Source: Micromonospora craniellae (lineage in GTDB: Bacteria; Actinomycetota; Actinomycetes; Mycobacteriales; Micromonosporaceae). Taken from it: DNA of 64,000 bases. The notes below the pieces were generated by a model, which was not told where the DNA came from, made no database searches, and worked only from the letters and a program-made list of their open reading frames with translations. The stretch is taken from contig NZ_CP061725.1 in NCBI RefSeq assembly GCF_014764405.1, positions 186,001 through 250,000 on the forward strand. The letters run 5' to 3'. Positions 9,301-17,092 of this stretch are shown piece by piece; position 1 is the stretch's first letter; every line of letters begins with the position of its first letter. A program made the position numbers and the translations under genes.

Positions 9301-9908
9301 TCACTGCCCAGCAGCATGGTGCCGGTGGTCTCGACCGCGACGTGACAGATGATCGGCACCTGGACGCCCGCCTCGGCCATAGCCCGCTTCGACCCGGTCA
9401 CCGCGGCCTTGACCTGGAGCAGGTCCTGGCAGGTCTCGATGATCAGCGCGTCCGCGCCACCGGCGAGCAGACCACCGGCGTTCTGCTGGTACGCGTCGCG
9501 CAGCGTGGTGTACGCGGCGTGACCGAGCGTGGGCAGCTTGGTCCCGGGGCCGATCGAGCCGAGCACCCAGCGGGGCCGATCCGGCGTCGAGTACGCGTCG
9601 GCGGCCTCCCGAGCCAGCCGCGCCCCCACCTCGGACAGCTCCCAGATGCGCTCGGGGATGTCGTACTCGGCGAGGTTCGGCAGGTTGGCACCGAAGGTGT
9701 TCGTCTCCACACAGTCCGCGCCCGCCGCCAGGTACGCCTCGTGCACCCCGCGCACCACGTCCGGGCGGGTGACGTTCAGGATCTCGTTGCACCCCTCCAG
9801 ACCGTCGAAGTCGTCGAGGGTCAGGTCTGCGGCCTGGAGCATCGTGCCCATCGCCCCGTCGGTGACGAGGATCCGGTCTGCCAGCGCGTCGAGCAACGAA
9901 TTCCGCAC
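6393..9908 (-). CDS. metH: Cobalamin-dependent methionine synthase
   Basis: Transfers the methyl group of 5-methyltetrahydrofolate to homocysteine through cobalamin, giving methionine in the cytoplasm. All four modules are present in 1171 residues. The homocysteine/zinc domain carries cysteines in LNCSTGP (about 223) and GGCCGTTPEH (about 287). The pterin domain follows at about 330-600. The cobalamin domain has DVHDIGKN with the lower-ligand His734. The C-terminal reactivation domain includes YFPAYSEGNDL and GYPACPD. The start is a GTG at 9908. The 280-bp gap to the divergent PAC2 gene shows no cobalamin riboswitch core, so regulation by B12 at this site is not supported. Length and domain order are normal for MetH. 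Confidence 0.97.
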   Translation of the reverse strand: MRNSLLDALADRILVTDGAMGTMLQAADLTLDDFDGLEGCNEILNVTRPDVVRGVHEAYLAAGADCVETNTFGANLPNLAEYDIPERIWELSEVGARLAREAADAYSTPDRPRWVLGSIGPGTKLPTLGHAAYTTLRDAYQQNAGGLLAGGADALIIETCQDLLQVKAAVTGSKRAMAEAGVQVPIICHVAVETTGTMLLGSEIGAALTAIEPLGVDLVGLNCSTGPAEMGEHLRYLAQHSRIPVSVMPNAGLPVLTADGAYFPLGPEDMADALERFVVEYGVALVGGCCGTTPEHIRVLSQRMRDVRPVAREPRADAGVSSIYHHVPFAQDASVLMVGERTNANGSKAFREAMLAADWQACVEIARGQARDGSHLLDLCIDYVGRDGTTDMRELAGRFATASTLPIMLDSTEPAVIEAGLEMLGGRCVVNSVNFEDGDGPDSRYARVMPVVAEHGAAVVALLIDEEGQARTAEWKVRVAERLIEDLTGRWGLRRADILIDALTFPIATGQEETRRDGIETIEAIREIARRWPGVNFTLGISNVSFGLNPAARQVLNSVFLHECVQAGLTSAIVHASKILPMAKIPDEQREIALDLIYDRRREGYDPVQRFIEVFEGVDAASARATRAEELAALPLNERLKRRIVDGERNGLEADLDAAMAAGTAPLLIINDILLDGMKVVGELFGSGQMQLPFVLQSAEVMKTAVAYLEPHMEKDDDGGKGRIVLATVKGDVHDIGKNLVDIILSNNGYEVVNIGIKQPISAILDAAEQHRADAIGMSGLLVKSTVIMKENLVEMATRGVAERWPVLLGGAALTRAYVEDDLRSMFPGQVHYARDAFEGLSLMDRVMAAKRGGAPVVDAEREAALAARRARRERQRAVVAESLPELSDASVRSDVAAGVPVPRAPFFGTRVVKGVPLADYAALLDERATFMGQWGLRGARGGKGPSYEELVETEGRPRLRYWLDRLIADKVLEAAVVYGYFPAYSEGNDLVVLDENGHAERARFTFPRQRQERRLCLADFFRPRGDDLDVVALQLVTVGQPVSEYAAKLFARNEYRDYLEVHGLSVQLTEALAEYWHKRVRAELTLPDGRTVADDDPTDLAGLLRTDYRGCRYAFGYPACPDLEDRAKIVELLGAERIGVELSEEFQLMPEQATDAIVVHHPEASYFNAK

Positions 9909-10190
9909 GCCCTCAGGTTAGTGCGACTCAGCGCGCCCGCAGCCCCACGTAGGGGCCGTTCCCACAATGTGTAGCCCGGATCACCTGCCCGCTTTTGCCC
10001 ACTATGTGAGCTACGTTCCGTCAACGCGTGCCGCACCCCCGGTGGCGGCCGGTGCCGGATCCGGCGCGGCCGACGGGCCGGGTACCGGCGCGGCACGTAG
10101 GCTGACTGATGTGAGGGACATCAGCGACACCACCACGCACGGCGGGCGGTCGCCCGGGGCCGCCGGTGACGAGCAGGGTGAGGTGACGGC

Positions 10191-11060
10191 GTGACCGAGT
10201 TCGACGGGTTGCCGGTGCTGCGGTCCCCGGTGGCCATCGCCGCCTTCGAGGGGTGGAACGACGCCGCCGACGCCTCGACCGCCGCCGTAGAACACCTGGA
10301 ACAGGTGTGGGAGGCCCGACCGATCACCGAACTGGACCCGGAGGACTTCTACGACTTCCAGGTCAGCCGGCCCACCATCACGATGGCCGAAGGCGCCACC
10401 CGACGGGTGGAGTGGCCGACCACCCGGTTCACCGTGGCCAGCCCGTCCGGCACGGAACGGGACGTGGTGCTGATCCGGGGCATCGAGCCGAGCATGCGCT
10501 GGCGCACCTTCTGCGAGCAGGTGCTGGAGATCTGCCACAGCCTGGAGGTCGAGCGGGTGGTCCTGCTCGGCGCGCTGCTGGCCGACGTGCCGTACACCCG
10601 GCCGCTGCCGATCAGCGGCAGCGCCTCCGACGCCGACGCCGCTCGCCGCTACCAGCTCACCCCCACCCGGTACGACGGACCGACCGGCATCGTCGGCGTG
10701 TTGCACGACGCCTGCACCCGCGCCGAGGTGGACGCCGTCTCGTTCTGGGTGCACGTGCCGCACTACGCCAACAACCCGCCCTGCCCCAAGGCCACCCTCG
10801 CCCTGCTGCACCGGGTCGAGGAGGTGCTCGACCTGCCGGTGCCGATGGCCGACCTGGCCGAGGAGGCCGCCGAGTGGGAGCAGCGGGTCCGCAGCGCCGC
10901 CGAGCAGGACGCCGAACTCGGCGAGTACGTCCGCGAGCTGGAGGAACGCGTCGGCGACGCGGGCATCACCCCGTTGACCGGGGACGAGATCGCGCAGGAG
11001 TTTGAGAAATACCTGCGCCGCCGTGGCGGCTCCGCCGGCCCGACCGCCGGGTCCTGGTAG
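10191..11060 (+). CDS. PAC2 family protein
   Basis: A 289-residue member of the PAC2 (proteasome assembly chaperone 2-like) family that is widespread in actinobacteria; bacterial members have no settled function. The family core is visible: an N-terminal block AIAAFEGWNDAADASTAAVEHL, a central ERVVLLGALLADVPYTRPLP, and VSFWVHVPHYANNPPCPKATLALL. The C-terminal 80 residues are charged and helical. It starts at GTG 10191 immediately after a TGACGGC leader and is divergent from metH. A strong intrinsic terminator follows 20 bp after the stop, so it is probably monocistronic. Confidence 0.85.
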   Translation: MTEFDGLPVLRSPVAIAAFEGWNDAADASTAAVEHLEQVWEARPITELDPEDFYDFQVSRPTITMAEGATRRVEWPTTRFTVASPSGTERDVVLIRGIEPSMRWRTFCEQVLEICHSLEVERVVLLGALLADVPYTRPLPISGSASDADAARRYQLTPTRYDGPTGIVGVLHDACTRAEVDAVSFWVHVPHYANNPPCPKATLALLHRVEEVLDLPVPMADLAEEAAEWEQRVRSAAEQDAELGEYVRELEERVGDAGITPLTGDEIAQEFEKYLRRRGGSAGPTAGSW

Positions 11061-11080
11061 CCCTTCCCTTCTTGCGCGAC

Positions 11081-11117
11081 GCCCCGGACACGGTGACGTG
11101 TCCGGGGCTTTCCTTTG
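11081..11117 (+). terminator. Intrinsic terminator after the PAC2 gene
   Basis: Perfect 11-bp stem (gccccggacac at 11081-11091 and gtgtccggggc at 11098-11108), six-base loop, then the T-rich run TTTCCTTT. Confidence 0.85.
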
Positions 11118-11171
11118 TCGGCAGCCGGTGCGTGGTGTCGGGGTGGCGCGGCACACGCCGTGTAGTGCATC

Positions 11172-11183
11172 CTAGGAACCTAG
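11172..11183. promoter_or_regulatory. Palindromic operator candidate upstream of the GntR gene
   Basis: CTAGGAACCTAG is a perfect CTAGG-N2-CCTAG inverted repeat that ends 17 bp before the GntR start and just before the ribosome binding site AGGAGGT (11189-11195). Its position suits autorepression; the binding protein is inferred, not shown. Confidence 0.45.
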
Positions 11184-11200
11184 CTGATAGGAGGTCGGCG

Positions 11201-11992
11201 ATGCAGATCAACCCAGGTGCCGCGGAGTGCCCGCACCGGCAGATCGCCGCGCAGCTCAAGGCACAGATCCGCCGGGGCGACTGGGGGCCGGGTGAGCGGC
11301 TGCCGTCCATCCCGGCGATCGCCGAGATGTTCGGCGTGGCCAAGCAGACCGTGCAACGCGCCGTCGACCAGCTCCGCGTCGAAGGCATCCTGATCACCAA
11401 GCCCGGCTCCGGCACGTACGTGCGAGGCACCCGGCGGCGACTCAACCGGCTCTCCCGAGGTCGCTACGGCGGCTTCCGGGGCTACCACACGGACCTGGCC
11501 GCCCGGTACCGCCAGCAACTCGTCGCGGTCGGCCGCTCCCCCGCACCGCCCGAGGTCGCCGACGCGTTCGGCGTGCCCGACGGCACCGAGCTGCTCTGCC
11601 GCCGCCACCTGGTCCGCACCGAGGACTCACCCGTCGAGGTGGGCGCCTCCTGGTTCCTGCCCGCCGACACCGCCGGCACCACACTGGAACGCGCCGAGGC
11701 GTTCGGCCGCCCGCTCTACCAGGAGGCCGAGGAGGCCATCGGACGCCGGTACGCGACCGCCACCGACACGATCACCGCGCGCCAGCCCAGCCGCGAGGAG
11801 TCCGAGACCCTCCAGATCCGGCCGGACACCCCGGTGCTGCACCTGCTGCACGTGGCCTACGACGCGCACCGCAAACCGATCGAGGTCGCCCAGGCCACCT
11901 GGCCCGGCCCGGTCACCACCCTGACCGAGGAGTACCAGATCCCGGCCCCCACCACCGACCCCGACCCCGACCCCGGCCTGGTCCTCGGCTGA
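11201..11992 (+). CDS. GntR-family regulator, HutC type with UTRA domain
   Basis: A 263-residue repressor-type protein. The N-terminal winged helix (about residues 10-75: QIAAQLKAQIRRGDWGPGERLPS and VAKQTVQRAVDQLRVEG) is typical GntR, ending with the LITKPGSGTYVRG wing. The C-terminal UTRA ligand domain spans about 95-245. The start at ATG 11201 is set by AGGAGGT five bases upstream; the frame is open further upstream but that part is not coding-like. A small palindrome, CTAGGAACCTAG, sits directly upstream and may be its operator. The C-terminus ends in a run of PTTDPDPDPG that looks disordered. No metabolic gene adjoins it, so its ligand is unknown. Confidence 0.88.
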   Translation: MQINPGAAECPHRQIAAQLKAQIRRGDWGPGERLPSIPAIAEMFGVAKQTVQRAVDQLRVEGILITKPGSGTYVRGTRRRLNRLSRGRYGGFRGYHTDLAARYRQQLVAVGRSPAPPEVADAFGVPDGTELLCRRHLVRTEDSPVEVGASWFLPADTAGTTLERAEAFGRPLYQEAEEAIGRRYATATDTITARQPSREESETLQIRPDTPVLHLLHVAYDAHRKPIEVAQATWPGPVTTLTEEYQIPAPTTDPDPDPGLVLG

Positions 11993-12084
11993 CCCCTGCT
12001 CCTCAGTCCGCCGCCAAGACCTGCCCCGCCGGCCGGGCCACTCGCCGCCGACCGGACTCGCCCCGCGGAACCGCGCGGGTTGCC

Positions 12085-12159
12085 GTCGATCATGGACTTC
12101 TGGCGATGACATGACGGCTCATAAGCGAGCGAACCACGTGCCACGACTCCATGATCGAC
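12085..12159. repeat. Inverted repeat with GTCGATCATGGA arms
   Basis: Perfect 12-bp arms (12085-12096 and 12148-12159) separated by 51 bp, between the convergent GntR and mshC genes. It could be a bidirectional transcription stop or a member of a second dispersed palindrome family; only one copy is in the window. Confidence 0.6.
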
Positions 12160-12244
12160 GCGGTCCGGCACGACGCGGTCGAGCACGAGGCCGCACGGCA
12201 GACGCTGCCGGGACCGACGCGGTGCGGGCGCGAGAGGGTAGGGG

Positions 12245-13477
12245 TCAGAGACGGATGCCGAGGAGGGCGTCCAGGGTGGTGGTGACGAGGGCGGGGGCGG
12301 CCGGGTCGTCGGCCTCGCCGGTGAGGGTGCGTTCGGCCCACTCGTCGGCCAACTGGACGGCGCCCGGGGAGTCGAGGTCGTCGGCGAGGTGGTCGCGTAC
12401 GCCGGACAGGAAGGTCTCGCCGGACGGCCCGGCGGGTGCGGCGGCGGCCCGACGCCATCGGGCCAGGCGCTCCTGCGCGGCGGTCAGCAGGTCGTCGGTC
12501 CAGGAGCGGTCGGCGCGGTAGTGGCCGGTGAGCAGGGCCAGCCGGACGGCCATCGGGTCGACCTTGTCTGCGCGCAGCCGGGAGACGAAGACGAGATTGC
12601 CACGGGACTTGGACATCTTCTCGCCGTCCAGGCCGATCATGCCGGCGTGCACGTAGTGCTCGGCGAAGGGCAGCGTGCCGGTCAGCCGTTCGGCGTGCGC
12701 GGCGGAACACTCGTGGTGCGGGAAGATCAGGTCGTTGCCGCCACCCTGGACGCCGATGGTGGCACCGAGCAGGTTCAGCGCGATGACCGTGCACTCGATG
12801 TGCCAGCCGGGACGGCCGGGGCCGAGGTCGTCGCCGGGCCAGGACGGTTCGCCCTGACGGGCGCCGCGCCACAGCAGCGGGTCCAGCGGGTCGCGTTTGC
12901 CGGCGCGGTCCGGGTCGCCGCCGCGCTCGGGGAAGATCTTGAGCATCTCGTCACGGGACAGGTTGGACTCGTAGCCGAACCGCGGCGCGGCGGAGATGTC
13001 GAAGTAGACGTCTCCGGTGCCGTCGTCGAGGCGGTACGCGGCACCGTCCTTGATCAACAGCAGCACCTTCTCGGCGATGTCCGGGATCGACTCCACGGCA
13101 CCGACGTAGTGTGCCGGCGGGATGATCCGCAGCGCCTCCATGTCCTCCCGAAACAGCGCCGTCTCCCGCATCGCCAGGACCTTCCAGTCCTCGCCGTCGC
13201 GCTCGGCCCGTTCCAGCAGCGGGTCGTCGATGTCGGTGACGTTCTGCACGTACCGCACCTCGTGGCCCGCGTCGCGCCACATCCGCTGCACCAGATCGAA
13301 GGTGATCATGGTGGCCGCGTGCCCCAGGTGGGTGGCGTCGTACGGGGTGATGCCGCAGACGTACATGGAGGTCGGTCCGTCGGCCGGATGCACACCCTGC
13401 CGCGCCGAGTCGAACAACCTCAGCGGCCCGCCCCTGCCCGGCAGCCGCGGCACCTCGTGCCCCACCCATGACTCCAT
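12245..13477 (-). CDS. mshC: Cysteine:glucosaminyl-inositol ligase (mycothiol ligase)
   Basis: Joins cysteine to 1-D-myo-inosityl 2-amino-2-deoxy-alpha-D-glucopyranoside using ATP, the third dedicated step of mycothiol synthesis. The protein is a 410-residue class I cysteinyl-tRNA-synthetase relative without the tRNA-binding C-terminus. Visible motifs are zinc ligand Cys41 in YVCGITPYDATHLGHA, the HIGH-type sequence HLGH at 50-53, a WHIECTVIAL block, HHECSAAHAE, and KMSKS at about 287. The ATG at 13477 gives the normal length of about 411; the open frame extends 131 codons further upstream but is non-family sequence. It heads a minus-strand group with an SCO1664-like protein, DUF3090 and a phosphatase, an order I recall as conserved in actinobacteria. 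Confidence 0.95.
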   Translation of the reverse strand: MESWVGHEVPRLPGRGGPLRLFDSARQGVHPADGPTSMYVCGITPYDATHLGHAATMITFDLVQRMWRDAGHEVRYVQNVTDIDDPLLERAERDGEDWKVLAMRETALFREDMEALRIIPPAHYVGAVESIPDIAEKVLLLIKDGAAYRLDDGTGDVYFDISAAPRFGYESNLSRDEMLKIFPERGGDPDRAGKRDPLDPLLWRGARQGEPSWPGDDLGPGRPGWHIECTVIALNLLGATIGVQGGGNDLIFPHHECSAAHAERLTGTLPFAEHYVHAGMIGLDGEKMSKSRGNLVFVSRLRADKVDPMAVRLALLTGHYRADRSWTDDLLTAAQERLARWRRAAAAPAGPSGETFLSGVRDHLADDLDSPGAVQLADEWAERTLTGEADDPAAPALVTTTLDALLGIRL

Positions 13478-13547
13478 GACCGCCAGCCTAGCCAGCCGAC
13501 CGCAGGCGTCACGCCGGGCTTCGAGTGACCAAGCCGACATGGTCAGG

Positions 13548-14366
13548 TCAGACCGGCGGCCACGGCACAGCCGGCCAGTCCCGGGACGGCTGCGGAAAAC
13601 GGCAGGTCTCGCGCAGCCGACCGATCCGGGCCGCCACCTCGGCGATCTCGCCGAGGGTGAGATGGTCGGCCAGCTCGTCGCCGAGCGGGCCGGCGACCTG
13701 ACCGGCGAGCAGGTCCAGCGCCTCGACGGCGTCCGCCGGCAGCGGTCGCCCGGCCCAGCCCCAGAGCACCGTCCGCAGCTTCTCCTCGACGTGGAAACTG
13801 ACCCCGTGGTCGACGCCGTACACGCGGTCGTCCGGGCCGAGCAGGACGTGGCCGCCCTTGCGGTCGGCATTGTTGATCACCGCGTCGAGCACCGCGAGTC
13901 GGGCCAGTCGCGGGTCGTCGGCGTGCGCCAGCGCGTACGGGGTGCCGTCGTCGTCGCGGGCCGCCACCACCGGGAACCAGCGGGGCGGCACGGCGTCGGC
14001 CGGCACGAACCCGACGAGGCGCTCGGTGTCGTCCGGCTCGTCGATCCACAGTTGACAGGAGCCCGGGCCGAACGGGCCGTCGCGCAGCACCGTGGGCGGC
14101 ACCAGATCCCAGCCGCTGGCGGCGGAGACCAGGTAGGCGGCCACCTCACGGCCGGCCAGGGTGCCGTCCGGGAAGTCCCACAGGGGGCGCTCACCGCGTA
14201 CCGGCTTGTAGACGCAGCGGGCGGTCGCGCCGTCCAGCGTGAGGATGGCGCGCAAGGTGGTGTTGGAGGCGTCTACCAGCCGGCCCTCGATGGTCAGGTC
14301 ACCGTCACGCAGCAGCCGCAACGCCGCGCCGCCGTCCTGCCGGGGTGCCAGGCCGGACGAGGTCAC
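13548..14366 (-). CDS. SCO1664-family protein (PI3/PI4-kinase-like fold)
   Basis: A 272-residue protein of the SCO1664 family, distantly related to phosphatidylinositol kinase-like folds. Kinase-like landmarks include CVYKPVRGERPLWDFPDGTLAGREVAAYLVS (possible ATP-binding lysine), then VLDAVINNADRKGGHVLL and VYGVDHGVSFHVEEKLRTVLWGW (catalytic HxD-like and DHG-type segments). The substrate is unknown. It starts at GTG 14366, which overlaps the DUF3090 stop as GTGA, so the two are translationally coupled. The spacing to mshC is 70 bp. Co-occurrence with mshC suggests, but does not show, a link to mycothiol or stress physiology. Confidence 0.85.
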   Translation of the reverse strand: MTSSGLAPRQDGGAALRLLRDGDLTIEGRLVDASNTTLRAILTLDGATARCVYKPVRGERPLWDFPDGTLAGREVAAYLVSAASGWDLVPPTVLRDGPFGPGSCQLWIDEPDDTERLVGFVPADAVPPRWFPVVAARDDDGTPYALAHADDPRLARLAVLDAVINNADRKGGHVLLGPDDRVYGVDHGVSFHVEEKLRTVLWGWAGRPLPADAVEALDLLAGQVAGPLGDELADHLTLGEIAEVAARIGRLRETCRFPQPSRDWPAVPWPPV

Positions 14367-14938
14367 CGGTGGTAGCCGTTGTTCCGGGGGCAGAGGTGGC
14401 CGGCCGGGTCGAGCGGCTGGCCGCACAGCGGACACGGGGGCCGGCCGGCGTTGACCACCCGCCGCGCCCGCTCGATGAACTCACGGGTCGCCTCTGGCGT
14501 CAGCCGTACCCGGAGCCGGTCGAGGTCCTCGTCCGGCTCGACGTCGTCGGCCTCGTCCTCCTCCGACTCCCCGAGCTCCAGCTCGCTCTCCGTCTCGCCG
14601 ACGGCGATGGCCTCGATGACCACGGTCGCGCTGTCCGCGTCGAAGGCCAGCCCCAGCGTGCCGACCCGGAACTCCTCGTCGACCGGCGTCTCCAACGGCT
14701 CGTTGTCGCCCAGCGAGGCGGGCGCCTCGGGCAGGTCGACGCCGAACCGGCGCTGCGCCTCGGTGAGCAGCTCCTCCAGCTTCTCGGCGAGCAACGAGAC
14801 CTGGACCTTCTCCAGCGCGACGCTGACCACCCGGCCGCCGCCCCGGGCCTGGAGGAAGAACGTACGCTCCCCCGGCGGCCCGACGGTCCCGGCGACGAAC
14901 CGCTCAGGCGGCTCGAAGGCGTGCACCTGGTGCGTCAT
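14363..14938 (-). CDS. DUF3090 family protein
   Basis: A 191-residue cytoplasmic protein of the DUF3090 family. The N-terminal part (HAFEPPERFVAGTVG, ERTFFLQARGGGRVVSVALEKVQVSLLAEKL) is the conserved region. A strongly acidic stretch lies at about 115-135 (ESELELGESEEDEADDVEPDED). The C-terminus carries a small zinc-ribbon-like set of cysteines (CPLCG and a later LCPR). It has no known activity. It is flanked by the SCO1664-like gene (4-bp overlap) and the phosphatase gene (127 bp upstream), and the three travel together in related genomes as I recall. Confidence 0.85.
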   Translation of the reverse strand: MTHQVHAFEPPERFVAGTVGPPGERTFFLQARGGGRVVSVALEKVQVSLLAEKLEELLTEAQRRFGVDLPEAPASLGDNEPLETPVDEEFRVGTLGLAFDADSATVVIEAIAVGETESELELGESEEDEADDVEPDEDLDRLRVRLTPEATREFIERARRVVNAGRPPCPLCGQPLDPAGHLCPRNNGYHR

Positions 14939-15065
14939 ACCCACGACCCTATCCGGCGGCCCCACACACCGCGCACCCCACCGGCCCGTCTCGACCGTCG
15001 GGCGGCGGAGCCGTTCACCACGGCGCCCGCCGCGTTCCGGGTCGGCGCGGGACGGCCGGCCGGGG

Positions 15066-15779
15066 TCACCTGGCTCCGCCCGCACCGCCGCCGACGGCGG
15101 CGTCCGAGTCCGCCGGCCGCGTGGCCCGGCGACGCCGCTTGCGGACCGGCGGCACCAGCCCGGCCAGGTCGCCGCCGACGTCGTTGAGGCGGACCAGGAA
15201 AGGACGCAGCGGCGAGTAGCGGATCGCGGTCACCGACGCCGGGTCGACCACGATCCGCTGGAAGAGATCCAGGTGTACGCCGAGCGCGTCGGCGACGATC
15301 GCCTTGATCACATCACCGTGGCTACAGGCCAGCCAGACCGCCTCCGGGCCGTGCTCGGCGGTGATCCGGGCGTCCCAGGCCCGTACCGCCGCCACCGCCC
15401 GGGCCGCCATCTGCGCCATCGCCTCCCCCTCGGGGAAGACCGCCGCGCTCGGGTGCTGCTGCACTACCGCCCAGAGGGGCTCCTTGGCCAGCTTCTTCAG
15501 CGGCTGGCCCTCCCAGGTGCCGTACCCGCACTCGATGAGCCCGTCCTCGACGACCGGTGCGGCCTGCGGCAGGGCGAGTTCCAGGGTCTGCCGGCAGCGG
15601 ATGAGCGGGCTGGTCACCACGGCGGCCAGCGGCAGGCTCGCCAGTCGCTCGCCGACGGCCCAGGCCTGGGTACGCCCGGTGTCGTCCAGTTCGACCGGTT
15701 GCCGACCGGCCAGACCCCCGTCGGCGTTGGCGGTGGTGCGTCCGTGTCGCAGGAGCAGGAGTGTCGCCACCCGCACCAC
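15066..15779 (-). CDS. MSMEG_4193-like histidine phosphatase superfamily protein
   Basis: A 237-residue phosphoglycerate-mutase-like enzyme that would form a phosphohistidine in catalysis. The RHG signature is at LLLRHGRTTANADG (nucleophile His12), with SPLIRCRQTLELA, a catalytic acid region ECGYGTWEG, and the second histidine in LACSHGDVIKAI. The C-terminal tail is basic then glycine/alanine rich. The first codon is GTG (15779). Substrate specificity cannot be read from sequence. It is the upstream member of the mshC-associated group, and the 150-bp region before it ends in a 48-bp palindrome. Confidence 0.85.
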   Translation of the reverse strand: MVRVATLLLLRHGRTTANADGGLAGRQPVELDDTGRTQAWAVGERLASLPLAAVVTSPLIRCRQTLELALPQAAPVVEDGLIECGYGTWEGQPLKKLAKEPLWAVVQQHPSAAVFPEGEAMAQMAARAVAAVRAWDARITAEHGPEAVWLACSHGDVIKAIVADALGVHLDLFQRIVVDPASVTAIRYSPLRPFLVRLNDVGGDLAGLVPPVRKRRRRATRPADSDAAVGGGAGGAR

Positions 15780-15920
15780 ACTAGGCCCTCACCGCCGCCC
15801 GGCCCGTCCCGTCGGTAGCGCCGACCCCGACATACCTCGCGTGTCGCACCGAACGGCACGCGGCTCGTTTCCGCGTGCGACAGCGACCGTCCCCGACCAC
15901 ATGTTCGGGCGGGAGATGGA

Positions 15921-15968
15921 AGGAAGGGTCCCCTGCTAACGCCTGGTGTATAGCAGGGGACCCTTCCT
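15921..15968 (-). repeat. 48-bp dispersed palindrome, copy 2
   Basis: 18-bp arms (aggaagggtcccctgcta and complement) around loop ACGCCTGGTGTA, the reverse complement of the loop type in copy 1, hence minus orientation. It lies upstream of the phosphatase gene. Confidence 0.9.
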
Positions 15969-15994
15969 AACATCGCGACACGAGGAGAGCCCAG

Positions 15995-16040
15995 GGTGGG
16001 TAGATCTGTGGTCGCTCTGGCGACCACAGATCTACCCACC
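15995..16040. repeat. Perfect 21-bp hairpin (GGTGGGTAGATCTGT family), copy 1
   Basis: Arms at 15995-16015 and 16020-16040 pair perfectly around the four-base loop TCTG. A related imperfect copy lies at 20416-20461. No T-run follows, so it is more REP-like than a classical terminator. Confidence 0.85.
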
Positions 16041-16143
16041 GCCGGCGCAGTAGCCCGACCTCAGCCGAACGACGCGACACATCTGGGCCCTTTGTCCGCT
16101 ATTCACTGCTTGTCGGTGGAATTCTCGGCGGCCGGGGGTCGTT

Positions 16144-16238
16144 GTAACGAAGACCGGCCGCCTCCAGCGCGCCCGCTGCGGCAACCCACGCGAGCCCTGG
16201 CTCCCCACCGGGAATGACCCGCCCCGGCCGGTCGTTAC
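16144..16238 (+). ncRNA. Candidate structured 5' leader of the lysozyme-like gene
   Basis: A long-range stem can form between 16144-16160 (GTAACGAAGACCGGCCG) and 16225-16238 (CGGCCGGTCGTTAC), with a three-base bulge, enclosing about 64 nt that contain GGCAACCC and CCCCACCGGGAATGA. Actinobacterial cell-wall hydrolase genes of this type are often controlled by c-di-AMP (ydaO-type) riboswitches, and the downstream gene fits. I could not match the conserved ydaO core with confidence and the loop is short for that class, so the identity is left open. Confidence 0.4.
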
Positions 16239-16373
16239 ACCTGGACCCGGCACCGCGAGCGGCGACCACACCCCGCCAACCCGGGCCACACCATCCCCCG
16301 AGAACCACCCCAGCGCCAGACGGCGTCGGCACCGCATCCCCCGCGGCGCCCCACCCCCGAATGGAGCTAACCC

Positions 16374-16961
16374 ATGAACACCATGCTGCGCAACAGCGTC
16401 CTGGCCATCGCCGGACTCACCGTCGCAGGCGGCCTCGCCGCCGGCCCCCTCAACCACACCACCACCGACACCACCCCGACCAACCCCATCACCGCCGCCG
16501 TCCAGGCCGACAAGCCCGACACCGGCACGCTGATCCCGCACGGTGTGCAGGGCACCCAGTCCCGCATCGACCTGGACGACGAGCAGGTCGCCAACGCGAA
16601 GGCGATCATCGCCGCCACCAAGAAGGCCGGCATGGACGAGCGTGCCGCGGTGATCGCGATCGGGACGGCGTTCCAGGAGTCGAAGCTGGAGAACCTGGGT
16701 CACCTCGGCGCCCGCAACGACCACGACTCGCAGGGCCTGTTCCAGCAGCGCCCGTCCTCGGGTTGGGGCACCGTCGAACAGATCACCGACCCCGAATACT
16801 CCACCCTCGCCTTCCTCAAGGGTCTGAAGCAGGTCGACGGCTGGCAGGACATGCCCCTCACCGTCGCCGCCCAAACCGTGCAGGTCTCCGCATTCCCCGA
16901 CCACTACGCCCAGTGGGAACAGCAGGCCGCCGACCTCGTCGCCGAGCACTGGAACAGCTGA
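16374..16961 (+). CDS. Secreted lysozyme/transglycosylase-like protein
   Basis: A 195-residue exported protein with an N-terminal signal segment (about 1-25: MNTMLRNSVLAIAGLTVAGG). The folded part, from about residue 70, matches a lysozyme-like domain common in actinobacteria: AVIAIGTAFQESKLENLGHLG, whose glutamate in QESKLENL is the likely catalytic acid, then GLFQQRPSSGWGT and ITDPEYSTLAFLKGL. It probably acts on peptidoglycan outside the membrane. There is a long leader with folding potential and a hairpin terminator 40 bp after the stop, so it is monocistronic. Proteins of this type are sometimes annotated under unrelated names; cell-wall cleavage is inferred from the fold. Confidence 0.75.
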   Translation: MNTMLRNSVLAIAGLTVAGGLAAGPLNHTTTDTTPTNPITAAVQADKPDTGTLIPHGVQGTQSRIDLDDEQVANAKAIIAATKKAGMDERAAVIAIGTAFQESKLENLGHLGARNDHDSQGLFQQRPSSGWGTVEQITDPEYSTLAFLKGLKQVDGWQDMPLTVAAQTVQVSAFPDHYAQWEQQAADLVAEHWNS

Positions 16962-17003
16962 CCCACCAACGCCATCACCAGCAGCGACACCCCACACCAC
17001 CAC

Positions 17004-17037
17004 GACGGCCGGCACCCCATCCGGGGCGCCGGCCGTC
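17004..17037 (+). terminator. Hairpin after the lysozyme-like gene
   Basis: GACGGCCGGC and GCCGGCCGTC form a strong GC stem (one offset base) around CCCCATCCGGGG. There is no clear T-run. Confidence 0.6.
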
Positions 17038-17092
17038 AACGCACCACCAACCCTGCCCGAAAGCGACGCGACGCCCGAAAGCGACGCACGAT

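Larger units (their letters stand above)
15780..16373. other. 594-bp intergenic region holding two palindromes and a structured leader
   Basis: No gene is supported here. From left to right it holds copy 2 of the 48-bp palindrome (15921-15968), a perfect 21-bp hairpin (15995-16040), and a folded segment (about 16130-16250) likely to be in the 5' untranslated region of the lysozyme-like gene. Confidence 0.7.

Noticed and set aside
6363..9974. A 1203-codon plus-strand open frame over metH
   Set aside because: It is the complement shadow of metH, with no family features; long antisense frames are normal in GC-rich DNA.
9909..10190. Possible cobalamin or SAM-type riboswitch before metH
   Set aside because: None of the conserved B12-box or SAH/SAM core sequences could be found on the minus strand.
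15998..16003. GGGTAG inside the 21-bp hairpin as a stress promoter
   Set aside because: It is part of the palindrome arms and no -35 element lies 14-16 bp upstream.
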